This document shows positions 1 through 8,928 of a DNA stretch of 64,000 nucleotides, in pieces (the stretch's first letter is position 1; each line of letters starts with the position of its first letter). The notes beneath the pieces are model-generated. The model was not told the DNA's origin. It worked only from the letters and a program-made list of their open reading frames with translations, and did no database searches. This stretch comes from FEN-1297 sp963834015 (GTDB lineage: Bacteria; Bacteroidota; Ignavibacteria; Ignavibacteriales; Ignavibacteriaceae): assembly GCA_963834015.1 (NCBI GenBank), contig CAWIAG010000004.1:310001-374000 (forward strand), given 5' to 3'. The position numbers and the translations under genes are program-made.

Positions 1-834
1 AAAAGCTTCAAACCAAACATCTTTTGGCGCCCATTCGTGAACTCCATTAAATCGTCTGAGAAAATGGAAAATTCCCAACGTATCAAGTTTGTTTTCAAGC
101 ATAACCATTTCGTCATAATTGAAATCCGCCAACCCGGCTATAGCAAAAACTGCAAATTTATCTTTAGAGGATGAAGCTAATTCTGCCTGGAATCCCGCAC
201 TGTTCAATAGCACTCCCTGCGCACATTTGCATCCTTCTGCCAGGAATGCCGCAAACCTTGCCCCACCGGAAAAGCCCGCAAAGTATATGCACTTGTCGTC
301 AATTGCCAATCGTTCGTGTGTATCTTTAAACATGGCCTGCGCAGCTTCTACCTCCGGCTGCAATTTGCCATTGCGTGAATTGTTCGAGGCCGCAATAATA
401 TAACCGTAACGCTCTGCAGCTTCTTTCATCAACTCAACCGGGATGTTGCCGCGGGCTGCGGGGTCGAAAATATATATTATGGGCAATTTTTTCCCCGGTA
501 TATATTGCGAAGGAATATAAAGAGAATAACTTTGTCCGGGTTTATTTGTGCATTTTACTGTATCCAGAATTTTCCCGTATTGCAAAATTTCTGTTGTGCC
601 TTCCGGCCTGTTGTGCATTGAATCAGGTAAAGAAATCTCCCTTCCGAAACTTTCCTTTTCCAATAATTTCGAATCATCTTCAATATTCTTCGAATAACTA
701 TATATGTTTAGATTTAAAAAGACACAAATAAAGAATACAACTGCATCTGAATATTTAAATGATGTACGCAAACAATTTCCGGATTTATTATTTAATTTTT
801 TAGATCGTATCTTGGGTAATATCTGCAATTTCAT
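1..834 (-). CDS. Exported alpha/beta hydrolase (esterase/depolymerase-like), 3' end beyond window
   Basis: Reading the minus strand from ATG at 834 gives 278 codons with no stop before the left edge; in-frame stops lie just upstream, so this start is the only one. A hydrophobic stretch at about residues 30-46 follows a basic N-terminus and probably directs export. The core is an alpha/beta hydrolase: nucleophile elbow GFSGG with Ser189, a likely acid Asp237 in AGLADF and a likely His266 in NGVHEW. This layout is typical of secreted esterases and polyhydroxybutyrate-depolymerase or dienelactone-hydrolase-like proteins; the substrate cannot be told. It begins 27 bases after the end of the upstream PD40 coding stretch, so it is probably in the same transcript. 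The fold is fairly sure, the specific activity is not. Confidence 0.75.
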   Translation of the reverse strand, partial: MKLQILPKIRSKKLNNKSGNCLRTSFKYSDAVVFFICVFLNLNIYSYSKNIEDDSKLLEKESFGREISLPDSMHNRPEGTTEILQYGKILDTVKCTNKPGQSYSLYIPSQYIPGKKLPIIYIFDPAARGNIPVELMKEAAERYGYIIAASNNSRNGKLQPEVEAAQAMFKDTHERLAIDDKCIYFAGFSGGARFAAFLAEGCKCAQGVLLNSAGFQAELASSSKDKFAVFAIAGLADFNYDEMVMLENKLDTLGIFHFLRRFNGVHEWAPKDVWFEAF

Positions 835-861
835 TCTTTTTCTATTTTTTTATATTTATGT

Positions 862-1044
862 TTATAATTTCGTGATATTTAAATTTAATACTTCTTTTTT
901 AATATCATCTATAATATTTGTACTCACCCAATAAATATCCGCTGTTTCACCTGTTGCCGTAACTGCCCAATGTGAAAAGAAAAGGAACTTTAAGTCGGGT
1001 GAAATCACTAAACCGGATTCCAGGCGGCCGGCCAAAGAAATTAT
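862..1044 (-). pseudogene. In-frame continuation of the PD40 protein beyond a TGA codon
   Basis: Directly after the TGA at 1047-1045 the same frame stays open for about 60 codons to a TAA at 864-862. The translation reads like the family: IISLAGR just after the stop, ISPDLKFLFFS, then DIYWVSTNIIDDIKK. The first copy of the module in the upstream CDS has FISLPGR, a PD40 SPDGK block and IYWVKADFIDSLKH. Many PD40 relatives have Gly in the motif FAPGIIS, so a single GGA to TGA change would explain the stop. Other genes in the window use TGA as a normal stop. I take this as the displaced C-terminus of one gene ending at 862; readthrough or a sequencing error is possible. Confidence 0.65.
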
Positions 1045-2286
1045 TCAGGGCGCAAATATAATAGTCGAATCTCCCGGAAGAGTTTGTCCAAAATAATCTA
1101 TTGATGGAGATGCAACAGTTATTGTAAATTGGGTGGAAACGCTCGCACCTGCTGTATTAGTTGCGGTAACTTTTATAGAATCTATTTCTGTTGTATCCGG
1201 AACACCTGAAAACGTTCGTGTAGCTGAATTAAACGATAACCAACCCGGTAAATGTTTCTCATTATTTAACAATGCATTATATGTCAATGTATTATTTCCA
1301 TTGTCATCAATAAAAGTACTGTCCGGAATTTGGAAATTAAACAGATGTCCGGTCGTATCTCTCTGATTGGGTATTACTGATTTCAGATGAGGAGTAAAAT
1401 TGGTATGTTTTAAACTATCAATAAAATCTGCTTTTACCCAATAAATCATTGAAGGTTTATTTGTCTGGGGCTGCGCTCTGCGCATAAAAAGAAGATATTT
1501 ATTATCCGGTGTCATTTTATGAGTAAGTTCAATTTCACCCGAATTAATTTTAGGCCCTAAATTTTTTGGAGAAGTCCAGCCGCTGTTCGTTTTGAAACTG
1601 ATATACAAATTACTTTGCCCGAGGCCATCCGGCCTGTTATCAGAACAGAAGATAAGATAACTTTCATCAGGGGCAATATATGGCTCAACATCATTATAAT
1701 CATTAATAGGGCTTTGCAGCTTTTCAATATTGCTATAGGCGCCATCCTTTTTTTTCGCATAGTGGATATGAAGATCATCTGTTGAAAAAAAATAAATTGT
1801 TCCATCCGATGTAACTGAAGGTGACCAAACTGAAGAACCGGGGTTTACCGGGGAAATTAAAGCAACAGGGCCTGACCAGGAATTCTGCTCTTTATTAAGC
1901 ATCCATATAACCCCAGAATGACAATAAAGAAGACTTTTTCCATCCGGTGTAAAGAAAGGGTCCCAAATATCATTTGTCTGATTGAAAGGAGCAATTTGAG
2001 GTGTTGACCATTTACCATTTTCAAATTTGGTGTACCATATATTACTAATATTCCAACCGCTATTACTAATCGTAAAACAAAACTCCTTACCATCTGGTGA
2101 AAAGGTAGCATTTTGATTAAATCTACCCGGCAATGAAATAAAATCAGGCGCAAAAATAATTGCCGAATCTCCCGGAGGAGTTTGGCCGAAATAAAGGCTA
2201 TCCACCGGAATCGTTTGTGAATATATTGATGAAAATGCTAATAATAAAATTATAGAAGAGATTAAGAATTTTAATTTATTTCTCAA
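1045..2286 (-). CDS. Exported PD40/TolB-like beta-propeller protein with Ig-like domain, ending at a premature TGA
   Basis: 413 residues. Residues 1-24 form a signal peptide. A propeller of PD40-type repeats with SPDGK/TPDGK/APDES motifs spans about 45-290. A putative-Ig (He_PIG/cadherin-like) domain follows at about 305-392, with the pattern PGWLSFNSATRTFSGVP. The protein stops right after YFGQTLPGDSTIIFAP, which repeats the YFGQTPPGDSAIIFAP at residues 32-47, so a second module was starting. The coding-like sequence continues in frame to 862. Such proteins are periplasmic or cell-surface binding modules; no catalytic residues are seen. It lies 51 bases downstream of the nitroreductase gene on the same strand. 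Confidence 0.75.
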   Translation of the reverse strand: MRNKLKFLISSIILLLAFSSIYSQTIPVDSLYFGQTPPGDSAIIFAPDFISLPGRFNQNATFSPDGKEFCFTISNSGWNISNIWYTKFENGKWSTPQIAPFNQTNDIWDPFFTPDGKSLLYCHSGVIWMLNKEQNSWSGPVALISPVNPGSSVWSPSVTSDGTIYFFSTDDLHIHYAKKKDGAYSNIEKLQSPINDYNDVEPYIAPDESYLIFCSDNRPDGLGQSNLYISFKTNSGWTSPKNLGPKINSGEIELTHKMTPDNKYLLFMRRAQPQTNKPSMIYWVKADFIDSLKHTNFTPHLKSVIPNQRDTTGHLFNFQIPDSTFIDDNGNNTLTYNALLNNEKHLPGWLSFNSATRTFSGVPDTTEIDSIKVTATNTAGASVSTQFTITVASPSIDYFGQTLPGDSTIIFAP

Positions 2287-2337
2287 ATGGGCCTCTAATG
2301 TTGCTATCTTATAATTATTTTGAAGTTTTGTTAATTA

Positions 2338-3036
2338 TTAAAATTTTTCGTAAACAATAAAATCTTCCAGGTTCTTCTTGGGCGGCATTTCCGGCCACTC
2401 GACAGGTACGCCAACGGGAGTAATACAAACTCTCGTATACTGATCCGGTATTTGCAAAACTTCTTTTGTTACACTTTCAGGAATTGCATCTGTGATAAAT
2501 ACTGTTCCGTATCCCAATGCCCTTGCTGCAAGCATCAGATATCCTCCTGCTAACGGCCCATCCCAATGGTTATAATCCGGGTATAAGGATTTATTATCAG
2601 TCAATACAACAATATAAACCGGGGCGGAGAAATAATTTTCCATTCTGGACCTTAGCATTTTTTCATATTTTTCTTTTGTGATTTTTTGCGGGTTAGCCGG
2701 CTCGTATCTCTGTAATAGCTTTTCTATACAACTCTTCTCCATCCGGTTAATCTTAATTTTGTCGCGGATAATAAGAAATTTCCAGGGTTGTTGGTTCCCG
2801 GAAGTTGGCGCCATTCGTGCTGCATCTATGATCTTTTTAATATCGGCTTCCGGTATGGAATCCGGTTTGAATACACGGACCGACCTGCGCGTCTTAAAAA
2901 CATCCCATATGTTTGATTCTTGTTGGGCTGCCTGAACGGTTATTTTAGAAGATGAAGATGAATTTTCCTGGGCTTTTATTTGCATAGCTGCAAGTGATAC
3001 AAAAATGAAAATTAAGCTGCATATAATTGTTTTCAA
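2338..3036 (-). CDS. Exported nitroreductase family protein
   Basis: 232 residues. A signal peptide covers about residues 1-22 (ending AMQIKAQ). The mature part is a typical FMN-dependent nitroreductase: the FMN-phosphate-binding RRSVRVF near residue 50, then AARMAPTSGNQQPW, and the central MLAARALGYGT segment. The family reduces nitro groups, quinones or enones with NAD(P)H and usually works as a homodimer in the cytosol, so the signal peptide is unusual and suggests periplasmic or membrane-attached action. It is first in a minus-strand run with the PD40 protein and the hydrolase, but no shared pathway is evident. Confidence 0.85.
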   Translation of the reverse strand: MKTIICSLIFIFVSLAAMQIKAQENSSSSSKITVQAAQQESNIWDVFKTRRSVRVFKPDSIPEADIKKIIDAARMAPTSGNQQPWKFLIIRDKIKINRMEKSCIEKLLQRYEPANPQKITKEKYEKMLRSRMENYFSAPVYIVVLTDNKSLYPDYNHWDGPLAGGYLMLAARALGYGTVFITDAIPESVTKEVLQIPDQYTRVCITPVGVPVEWPEMPPKKNLEDFIVYEKF

Positions 3037-3249
3037 TTGACTTTCCTTTTAAATTAATATTATATCCTTTATTCCATTGATATGTGGAATTACGCTAATT
3101 TATTGCCGGTTTTATTTAAACTAGCTTTTCCCGTTTTTATCCAGGTGCAAATTATTTAGGTGGTATAATGTTTACAATAATCTTTAAGTAAACGGTAATT
3201 TATTCAAGCGAATGGTATAATATGTAATAAGGCAGGAACTGAGAGGGAG

Positions 3250-3960
3250 TTACAAACTTAATTTATTTCTTAAATCTGAAGCGCACCTCCTGCTTATTTC
3301 AATCGAATCGGAGATGTCTTTCAGGAGTATTACGTAATTGCCGTTTGCTTTTTTTATTACTTTGTCGATATGGTTAATGTTAACTATATAGGAACGGTGG
3401 ACTCTTACAAAGTCGTGTGTTGGTAATAGCTCTCCCCATTTTTTTAATGTTTTAGTTGAACATTTTGAAACTTGTCTTGATATAACAATATTCGAATAGC
3501 AACTGTTTGCCTCTATATAACGGATCTCTTTAAGTTTCAAAAAACATGCTCTGGTTCCCGTAGGTAAAAATATTATATCATCAATAGAATATTTTTGCTC
3601 ACTCATTTCAGCGTGGGTTTTGCACAATAACCGTTCAACCGCTTTAGCTATTCTCTCTTCTTTTAGTGGTTTCAGGATGTAGTCCAGGGCATTAACTTCA
3701 AATGCTCTTACTGCATATTCATCATATGCTGTAACAAAGATAATTTTAAAATTAATGTCGATTTCATCAAGCAAATCAAAACCATTTTCCCCGGATAAGT
3801 TAATATCAAGAAAAATAACATCCGGTTTTTCTTTCTTGATAAGTTTAACCGCTTCTTTAATTTTATAGGCGGCTCCTATAATTTCTATGGGATAGCCTTT
3901 TAAATAAAATATAAGATTGTCTACTGCTAATGGTTCATCTTCTATAATGAGTGCCTTCAT
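3250..3960 (-). CDS. LytTR-family response regulator
   Basis: 236 residues. The receiver domain covers about 1-120, with acidic pocket EDE at 7-9, phospho-acceptor Asp52 in VIFLDINLSG, and the conserved Lys in YILKPLKEERI. The C-terminal half (about 135-236) is a LytTR DNA-binding domain with the typical VRVHRSYIVNINHI motif. The ATG overlaps the stop of the upstream kinase by four bases, so the two are translationally coupled partners. LytTR regulators of Bacteroidota type often control cell-envelope or transport genes; the target here is unknown. Confidence 0.92.
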   Translation of the reverse strand: MKALIIEDEPLAVDNLIFYLKGYPIEIIGAAYKIKEAVKLIKKEKPDVIFLDINLSGENGFDLLDEIDINFKIIFVTAYDEYAVRAFEVNALDYILKPLKEERIAKAVERLLCKTHAEMSEQKYSIDDIIFLPTGTRACFLKLKEIRYIEANSCYSNIVISRQVSKCSTKTLKKWGELLPTHDFVRVHRSYIVNINHIDKVIKKANGNYVILLKDISDSIEISRRCASDLRNKLSL

Positions 3961-5021
3961 ATAGATGTACCCGGGTTTTTAATCGTAATAAGTGCATTTA
4001 CACAGTTATCTTTCTCGAATAATTCTAATACTGAACGGTCGGGATAAAACAATGATAACCGTTTTCGTATGTTCTCAATCCCGGTTTTTGTGCTTACAGG
4101 TTCTTTGCCGGTAAACTGTTCCGATCCGGAGAGCGTACCGGTGTTCTGAATAAGAATGCTTAATGTTTCATCCGTCCATGTAACTTTTATAAATAAGCAC
4201 AACATATCAACGCCGGATGCAAATCCGTATTTAATAGCATTTTCCACCAGCGGATGAATAAGAAAAAACGGAAGCATTATATTTAATGATGCCTCTTCTA
4301 TCTCATAACTTATTTTGATCCTGCCGGCAAATCTTGCTTCCTGAATCGCTAAATATTTTTTAATTGCCTCTATTTCCTCTTTTAAGGGAACAAGCATTTG
4401 ATTGTTTTTGGAAAGAGTATAACGGAAGAAATCTGATAAATCTGCAATCATTTCCTTTGCCCGGAATTTGTCCTTTTCAACCATCGATTGTATTGCGTTT
4501 AATGAATTAAAAAGGAAATGCGGATTTATCTGGTAACGCAGCATTATCAACTGAGCTTCGTCTGCAAGCGCTTTTGTCTTTTTAATTTGTTCTTTTTGCT
4601 GTAATGAAAGATTGTAGTAATAGTAAAAATAAAACAATCCCATAATTGCAATTAATAAAGTAAAAGATGAAAAGGTTGACATTAAAATGCTGTTAGTCTC
4701 TAAATGAATTTTTCCCTTCACCAGGTAACTGGAAATAAGGCCGTTAAAACATGCCAGCAGTATTGAAAAAAACAATGTTAATAAGAAAAATGCAGCTATT
4801 GAAAATATTTGTTTGGATGAAAATGTATTGATTATTTGCAACTGGAGAAGGACAAGCATCGTGCATACTAAGCACCCGGCTAATAGCATAGACGAATTGA
4901 ACTCTATAATAAAAAGCTGCCTTTGGGGCTCAAAATGTATCCAGAAAATTGTATCAATTAATATCCAGAAAAAATATCCTGAACACACTAAATAAATAGA
5001 TTTTATTTTATTAAATCTCAT
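3957..5021 (-). CDS. LytS/YehU-type membrane sensor histidine kinase
   Basis: 354 residues. The N-terminal part carries about four membrane segments (roughly 8-29, 41-62, 72-100 and 112-136). A short coiled linker leads to the His_kinase domain (PF06580 type) with phospho-acceptor His168 in INPHFLFNSLNAIQ. A HATPase domain follows, with an N box in HPLVENAIKYG and a G box in TGIENIRKRL. No periplasmic sensor domain is present, so the signal is probably sensed in the membrane. It overlaps the response regulator gene by four bases. Confidence 0.92.
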   Translation of the reverse strand: MRFNKIKSIYLVCSGYFFWILIDTIFWIHFEPQRQLFIIEFNSSMLLAGCLVCTMLVLLQLQIINTFSSKQIFSIAAFFLLTLFFSILLACFNGLISSYLVKGKIHLETNSILMSTFSSFTLLIAIMGLFYFYYYYNLSLQQKEQIKKTKALADEAQLIMLRYQINPHFLFNSLNAIQSMVEKDKFRAKEMIADLSDFFRYTLSKNNQMLVPLKEEIEAIKKYLAIQEARFAGRIKISYEIEEASLNIMLPFFLIHPLVENAIKYGFASGVDMLCLFIKVTWTDETLSILIQNTGTLSGSEQFTGKEPVSTKTGIENIRKRLSLFYPDRSVLELFEKDNCVNALITIKNPGTSI

Positions 5022-5164
5022 AACAAAATCAAAATTATTTTTATTTGATAAATATACATTTGAAAGTTGTTATTTCCGCAGTTGGCAGTAATGAATTCCT
5101 CTTAACTCCTCGGTCAGATTTTTCTTATATTTAATTATTAAAATTAGAAAAAATTGAGAAATAA

Positions 5165-7786
5165 ATGACCGGAAAAAGCTTTTCACAAATCCCGAAAGCC
5201 TATGATCCTTCAGTTGTTGAAGACAAATGGTATAAATACTGGCTTGATAATGACTATTTTCATTCTGAAATAGATACGACTAAAATACCGTACACAATTG
5301 TAATCCCTCCGCCAAATGTTACAGGTATGCTTACTATGGGTCATATTCTGAACAATACAATCCAGGATATTATGATCCGCACAAAAAGGATGCAGAATTA
5401 TAATGCATGCTGGGTGCCGGGTATGGATCATGCCTCAATAGCTACTGAAACTAAAGTCGTAAGCTACCTTAAAGAAAAAGGGATTGATAAATTCGAGATC
5501 GGCCGTGAGGAATTTTTAGAACATTGCCGTGAATGGAAAGAGAAGTACGGCGGTATCATAATACAGCAGTTGAAAAAACTTGGCGTTAGCTGCGATTGGC
5601 ACCGGGAACGCTTTACAATGGATGATGATTATTATAAAAAAGTAATAGAAACGTTTGTTAGCTTGTACCGGGAAGGCAAAATTTACCGCGGGTATAGAAT
5701 GGTAAATTGGTGCCCTGCTTCCAAATCTGCAATTTCAGATGAAGAGGTAATTTATAAAACGGTTAACGGTAAATTGTGGTACCTGAAATATCCTGTTCTT
5801 AATACCGATAAATTTATTACTGTTGCCACTACACGTCCTGAAACAATGTTGGGCGATACCGGTATAGCCGTAAATCCTAACGATGATAGATTTAAAGAAT
5901 TTATAGGAAAGTCTGTATTGCTTCCGATTACCCAGCGGGAGATACCTGTGTTTGCCGATGAATATGTTGATATGGAATTCGGTACCGGGGCCGTAAAAGT
6001 AACTCCTGCCCACGATCTTAATGATTATGAAATGGGCAAACGCCATGATCTGGAGTTTATTAATATTTTTAACGATAATGCTTCTACCAATCATAACGTT
6101 CCTGAAGAATTCAGAGGGCTGGACAGGTACATTGCCCGCAAAAAAGTTGTGGAAAGATTTGAGGAACTCGGCCTGCTTGAAAAAATTGAAGATTATCAGA
6201 CTAAAATCGGTTACTCGGAACGCGGCGGCGTGCCTATAGAACCCTATCTTTCCGAACAATGGTTTATGAAAATGGACGAACTTGTCGTTCCGGCACTGGA
6301 TGCTGTTAAAAGCGGTAAGATTAAGTTCTACCCGGATCACTGGATTAAAACTTATGAGCATTGGATGGGTAATATTAAGGACTGGTGTATCTCCCGGCAG
6401 CTCTGGTGGGGCCACCGTATTCCTGTTTGGTATAATAAGTTATCTAAGGATATTTACTGTGATATTATTCCTCCCGCAGATCCCGAAAATTGGATCCAGG
6501 ATGAAGACGTCCTGGATACCTGGTCATCAAGCTGGCTTTGGGCTTATGATGTGTTTAGAAAAGATGAAGAACAGGATTACTATTATCCCACCGATACGCT
6601 CGTAACCGCACCCGATATTATTTTCTTCTGGGTAGCAAGAATGATTATTGCCGGTCTCCATTTCAAAAAAGATATTCCGTTCAGGCATGTATACTTTACC
6701 AGTATTATCAGGGATATGCAGGGTAGAAAAATGAGCAAGTCGCTTGGAAATTCTCCCGACCCGCTTGATGTAATTTCGGAGTATGGCGCCGATGCTCTCA
6801 GGTTTACTGTTATTTATTTAGCGCCACTCGGGCAGGATGTCCTTTTTAGCTCTGATAAATGTGAATTAGGCAGGAACTTTGCTAATAAAATCTGGAATGC
6901 CGGCCGTTTTTTGCTCATGAATGCTGAAAATATTCCTGTAGTTAATGAACTTAAAAACAGTTATATCGATTTTTCGGATAAATGGATTTACTCCCGCCTG
7001 CATCATACTCTTGCCGGGTTAAATAATGCTATGGAAAAATTCGATATCAATAACGCTGTAAAAATTATTTATTCTTTTGTCTGGAATGATTTCTGCGATT
7101 GGTTTATCGAAATGGCCAAGAACAGGCTGTATACCGGCAGCGATGAAGTTAAATCAGCCGTCCTGACAAGAGCGCTTGGAATATTTGAAAATTTATTAAA
7201 AATTGTTCATCCCTTTATGCCGTTTATTACGGAAGAACTCTGGCAGTTAATTGATGAGAGAAAAGACGGAGAAAGCATTTCCGTTTCTGCTTACCCCGTG
7301 CCGGATAAGAATCTCATAAATGCTGAAGCAGAAAATGAAATGGAGTTTGTTCAGGAAATAATTACCGCAATAAGAAATATACGCGGTGAAATGAATATTC
7401 CTCCCTCAAAATTTATAAAAGCCCATATTAAATCTTCGCAAACAAAAGAACATCAAATCGAATATATTAAAAAACTTGCACACGTAGATGAAATTATAGT
7501 CGATGAAAATATTGAAAAACCTAAAGCGAGCGCTTCTACCGTATTGAAAAATTGTGAAATTTATGTCCCGCTTACGGGACTGATCGACCTTGACGTTGAA
7601 CGGAACAGGTTACAAAAAGAAATTTCACGCCTTGAGGGCGCGCTTACAGGAATAAATAAAAAGCTTTCCAATGAAAAATTTGTCGCCAATGCAGCTCCTG
7701 ATGTGGTTGAAAGGGAACGGACTAAACAGGCTGATTGGATATCAAACCTTGAAAAGCTGAATGAAATTCTTTCAGCCTTAAGTTGA
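5165..7786 (+). CDS. valS: Valine-tRNA ligase
   Basis: 873 residues, the normal length for bacterial ValRS. It charges tRNA-Val in the cytosol and edits misactivated threonine. Visible signatures: PPPNVTG with the HIGH-type TMGH at 57-60, the editing domain (TTRPETMLGDTG near residue 220), the KMSKS loop at about 522-526, an anticodon-binding domain (FCDWFIEMAK) and the C-terminal coiled-coil arm (DLDVERNRLQKEISRLEG). It starts at an ATG about 140 bases after the divergent sensor kinase and seems monocistronic. It is followed by a repeat element rather than an obvious terminator. Confidence 0.98.
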   Translation: MTGKSFSQIPKAYDPSVVEDKWYKYWLDNDYFHSEIDTTKIPYTIVIPPPNVTGMLTMGHILNNTIQDIMIRTKRMQNYNACWVPGMDHASIATETKVVSYLKEKGIDKFEIGREEFLEHCREWKEKYGGIIIQQLKKLGVSCDWHRERFTMDDDYYKKVIETFVSLYREGKIYRGYRMVNWCPASKSAISDEEVIYKTVNGKLWYLKYPVLNTDKFITVATTRPETMLGDTGIAVNPNDDRFKEFIGKSVLLPITQREIPVFADEYVDMEFGTGAVKVTPAHDLNDYEMGKRHDLEFINIFNDNASTNHNVPEEFRGLDRYIARKKVVERFEELGLLEKIEDYQTKIGYSERGGVPIEPYLSEQWFMKMDELVVPALDAVKSGKIKFYPDHWIKTYEHWMGNIKDWCISRQLWWGHRIPVWYNKLSKDIYCDIIPPADPENWIQDEDVLDTWSSSWLWAYDVFRKDEEQDYYYPTDTLVTAPDIIFFWVARMIIAGLHFKKDIPFRHVYFTSIIRDMQGRKMSKSLGNSPDPLDVISEYGADALRFTVIYLAPLGQDVLFSSDKCELGRNFANKIWNAGRFLLMNAENIPVVNELKNSYIDFSDKWIYSRLHHTLAGLNNAMEKFDINNAVKIIYSFVWNDFCDWFIEMAKNRLYTGSDEVKSAVLTRALGIFENLLKIVHPFMPFITEELWQLIDERKDGESISVSAYPVPDKNLINAEAENEMEFVQEIITAIRNIRGEMNIPPSKFIKAHIKSSQTKEHQIEYIKKLAHVDEIIVDENIEKPKASASTVLKNCEIYVPLTGLIDLDVERNRLQKEISRLEGALTGINKKLSNEKFVANAAPDVVERERTKQADWISNLEKLNEILSALS

Positions 7787-7799
7787 ACTTTGAATTATG

Positions 7800-8010
7800 A
7801 ACTGAAGTTAGGCAGATATTAAAAATTTTATTAAATAGTGAAGCCGAACATGTTTTGTAATTTAGCGAAGAGGTTGTCTAAAATTTAATTCTTCTTAGTG
7901 TTTCTTTGTGGTCTTAGTGTCTTAGTGGTAAAATGTTCTTGTTTTTAATTAAATAATCACAGACCACTTAGACTACCTGCTACTTTAAATATCATTTGCG
8001 TAACTTCAGC
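7800..8010. repeat. Intergenic inverted-end repeat element, copy 1 (complete)
   Basis: About 210 bases bounded by inverted ends: the left reads AACTGAAGTTAGGCAGATATT and the right, read on the minus strand, CTGAAGTTACGCAAATGATA. Inside, at about 7890-7935, lies the internal block rich in CTTAGTG (ending CTTAGTGGTAAAATG) that recurs elsewhere. The element fills the valS-DinB gap and contains no ORF. It is one of the better-bounded members of the family described in the findings. Confidence 0.65.
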
Positions 8011-8038
8011 GGTTATTAATAAATCGAGGAGGCAATTT

Positions 8039-8539
8039 ATGTTCTATAAAATATCTGATTTTCAAAAAGATTGGGAAATTGAATCGAAAGCAACTCTAAA
8101 ACTCCTTAGAGTTCTTACGGATGAATCCCTCAATCAAAAAGTTAATGAAGAAGGAAGAACTCTTGGCCGGCTGGCCTGGCATTTGGTATGCGCTCCCGGT
8201 AAGTCCTTAACTCAGGCCGGCTTTTCCCCAAGTTTAATTTTAGATGAAGCTGATTTGCCGGCTACTGCAAAAAAAATTGCAGATGATTATGAAAATTCTG
8301 CAAAAGAAGTTACTGAGCTTGTTACAAAAAGTTGGTCAGATGCATCTCTTGAAGATGAGATTACTATGTTCCGGGATAAGTGGAAAAAGGGACAAGTGCT
8401 TACTGTATTAATAAGGCATCAGATTCATCACCGCGCTCAAATGACAATACTTATGAGGCAGGCCGGATTAAAAGTCCCGGGCATTTACGGCCCGAGCCGT
8501 GAGGAATGGGAGCTAATGAAAATGCCCCCCAGACCATAA
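8039..8539 (+). CDS. DinB-family (YfiT-like) metal-dependent protein
   Basis: 166 residues with the four-helix DinB fold. Likely metal ligands are the His in GRLAWHLV (near residue 48) and the two His of IRHQIHHRAQM near residue 127. DinB/YfiT proteins are metal-binding, with thiol transfer (bacillithiol or mycothiol S-transferase) shown for some members; the substrate here is unknown. The ATG follows an unusually good ribosome-binding site for this genome, GAGGAGG at about 8026-8032. It stands alone between two repeat copies. Confidence 0.85.
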   Translation: MFYKISDFQKDWEIESKATLKLLRVLTDESLNQKVNEEGRTLGRLAWHLVCAPGKSLTQAGFSPSLILDEADLPATAKKIADDYENSAKEVTELVTKSWSDASLEDEITMFRDKWKKGQVLTVLIRHQIHHRAQMTILMRQAGLKVPGIYGPSREEWELMKMPPRP

Positions 8540-8550
8540 GTTATATTGAG

Positions 8551-8928
8551 TAACTGAAGTTACGCAATATTTAAAAAAGTCCCCTCTTGGGAGGGGTCTC
8601 GGGGGTGGGTCGAAACGATTATATTTAGAGAACCTCTGCAATTACTCTTATCCGTTCGTAGGATAAACGGTAATGTTATAAGTAAAATTTTTTTGAATTC
8701 GATTAATTACCCCCTGACCATTTAGGAAGCCGGGATACTAAGGCTCACTAATAATTTTATCTGCGGGTATTAATCAAATTAACCTTCACAAATTAATTCT
8801 CTTATTGTTTGTATAAAGCATAATTTTTGTGTGACCGGAATTAAAAAGAAGGCGGTATTTTATTTACATATTTAAATAATTTAATGGGGAATAAATTTAA
8901 TGTTTTATTATTATTTCAGGAGATCCTG
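8551..8928. repeat. Intergenic region with one repeat end (copy 2, partial)
   Basis: TAACTGAAGTTACGCA begins at 8551, just downstream of the DinB stop, and runs into ATTTAAAAAAGT and then CCCCTCTTGGGAGGGG, a short hairpin at about 8582-8597. No matching right end is visible before the next gene, so this looks like a truncated element. The rest of the gap to the start at 8929 shows no coding potential. Confidence 0.5.

Noticed and set aside
862..1047. UGA read as glycine or selenocysteine in this genome
   Set aside because: valS and other genes in the window end in TGA with no continuing homology; no selenocysteine insertion hairpin is apparent after the codon.
5041..5164. T-box-type leader before valS
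   Set aside because: The leader is only about 140 bases at most, AT-rich, with no T-box sequence or specifier stem.
8884..8928. Upstream ATG for the barrel-like protein
   Set aside because: It would place 15 residues before a clear signal peptide; ATG 8929 has AGGAGA at the right distance.
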